A stretch of DNA of 64,000 nucleotides from Lachnospiraceae bacterium C1.1 (GTDB lineage: Bacteria; Bacillota; Clostridia; Lachnospirales; Lachnospiraceae): the NCBI GenBank assembly GCA_030434875.1, contig JAUISW010000001.1:755501-819500 (forward strand). The letters are read 5' to 3'. Every line of letters starts with the position of its first letter. The first letter of the stretch is position 1. The position numbers and the translations under genes are program-made. Under the pieces are notes generated by a model. That model was not told where the DNA came from and searched no databases. It worked only from the letters and a program-made list of their open reading frames with translations. This document shows, piece by piece, positions 63,291 through 64,000 of this stretch.

Positions 63291-64000
63291 ATGCGCAATC
63301 TTTATGCAGACGTGATAGTTGAAATTTCACATGAAAAGCTTGACAGAAGCTTCCAGTATGCTGTACCTGAAGCGATAAGAGAGCGTATAAATATTGGTTC
63401 GCGAGTACTTATTCCTTTTGGAAGAGGTGGAAAGATCATTAAGGGATATGTGGTATCCCTGTCAGATAAGCCAGTCATTGAGGCATCAAGAATAAAAGAG
63501 ATCATTGAATTGATCTCTAAGGATGAGAACAGCAGTCCTGAGGAAGAACTTGTTTCGCTGGCTGTATGGATGAAACGTCATTATGGCGGTACTTTGATAC
63601 AGTCATTAAAGGTTGTTTTGCCAGTCAGGAGTGAAATAAAAGAAAAAACCAGACGGATCATTAAATTAAACCTCTCAGCAGAAGAAACAGCACGAGTTAT
63701 AACTGAATGTGCAGCAAAACATCAGAAGGCAAGAGTCAGACTTCTGTCTGCCTTAGCAGATTGTAGGGAGATTGACTATTCACTTTTGAGAGACAGACTT
63801 AACATCAACCTTAACGTTGTAAGAGGTCTTGCAGACAAGGGCATGATCAGTGTTGATGAAGTGCAGGAATATAGGCGTCCTTCTATTACAGACGAAATTT
63901 CAGAGAGAAAAATTAGATTAAGTTCAGAACAAGAGGATATAGTAGATTCATTCGCAGCAGATTTTGACATGGGGATAAGAACACCTGCGTTGATACATGG
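63291..64000 (+). CDS. priA: Primosomal protein PriA, 5' part
   Basis: The first 236 residues of PriA helicase, cut by the window end. The N-terminal 3'-DNA-binding domain has DRSFQYAVPEAI, VGSRVLIPFGRG-like (IGSRVLIPFGRGG) and GYVVSLS. The following winged-helix part and the start of the helicase region (RLSSEQEDIV) are present. It restarts stalled replication forks. Confidence 0.93.
   Translation, partial: MRNLYADVIVEISHEKLDRSFQYAVPEAIRERINIGSRVLIPFGRGGKIIKGYVVSLSDKPVIEASRIKEIIELISKDENSSPEEELVSLAVWMKRHYGGTLIQSLKVVLPVRSEIKEKTRRIIKLNLSAEETARVITECAAKHQKARVRLLSALADCREIDYSLLRDRLNINLNVVRGLADKGMISVDEVQEYRRPSITDEISERKIRLSSEQEDIVDSFAADFDMGIRTPALIH

Overview
The window looks like a chromosomal segment of an anaerobic Gram-positive Clostridia, most likely Lachnospiraceae (Butyrivibrio/Roseburia-like). 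The evidence is low GC with many glycosyltransferases, strong GGAGG ribosome sites with several TTG/GTG starts, a sortase-type surface protein, a MurE with the meso-DAP signature DNPR, and the Bacillota housekeeping order rimP-nusA-ylxR-ylxQ-infB-rbfA-nrnA-truB-ribF-rpsO-pnp. The taxonomic call is an inference from gene content; no rRNA or other marker gene is present.

Bases 1-23,400 are a surface-polysaccharide (EPS/capsule) cluster, all on the plus strand. It holds GT2 and GT14 glycosyltransferases, a degenerate CpsD-like ATPase, a CARDB-like membrane-anchored protein, a CpsC/Wzz-like protein, a GH5 glycanase, a Wzy-like polymerase, five membrane acyltransferase-3 genes, a hexapeptide acyltransferase, three GT-C type membrane glycosyltransferases and a Stealth-type phosphotransferase. 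No initiating phosphoglycosyl transferase or Wzx flippase is visible, so the cluster probably begins upstream. The last acyltransferase gene is split by an IS200-like element, followed by decayed gene fragments. A short minus-strand operon (UDP-glucuronate 4-epimerase-like protein plus GT2) follows, then a divergent 1,412-residue sortase-anchored MBG-repeat surface protein.

Bases 30,700-36,200 form a lasso-peptide-type locus: a B2 leader peptidase, a nucleotidyltransferase (NTP_transf_5), an unknown protein, an HprK-like kinase and an asparagine-synthetase-like cyclase. A short precursor gene lies on the opposite strand, convergent with the cyclase gene. Bases 40,744-47,944 hold a second RiPP-like locus: a paralogous nucleotidyltransferase, GT2, ABC exporter, a second HprK-like kinase, an 88-residue Gly/Asn/Asp/Trp-rich precursor candidate with its own promoter and terminator, a PqqD-type RRE protein, a SipW-like serine peptidase and another GT2. 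The first locus lacks an RRE protein and exporter; the second lacks a cyclase and B2 protease. They may therefore cooperate. Between them lie an AAA-ATPase/PD-(D/E)XK gene and a GT2-response regulator-histidine kinase operon.

Bases 48,000-64,000 are core genes: translation and RNA genes (with an unusually short RimP), pnp, murE, an ISLre2-type transposase and the 5' part of priA. Two copies of a MITE-like inverted-repeat element with 8-bp flanking direct repeats occur at about 38.0 and 60.6 kb. One appears to have replaced the native stop codon of the histidine kinase.
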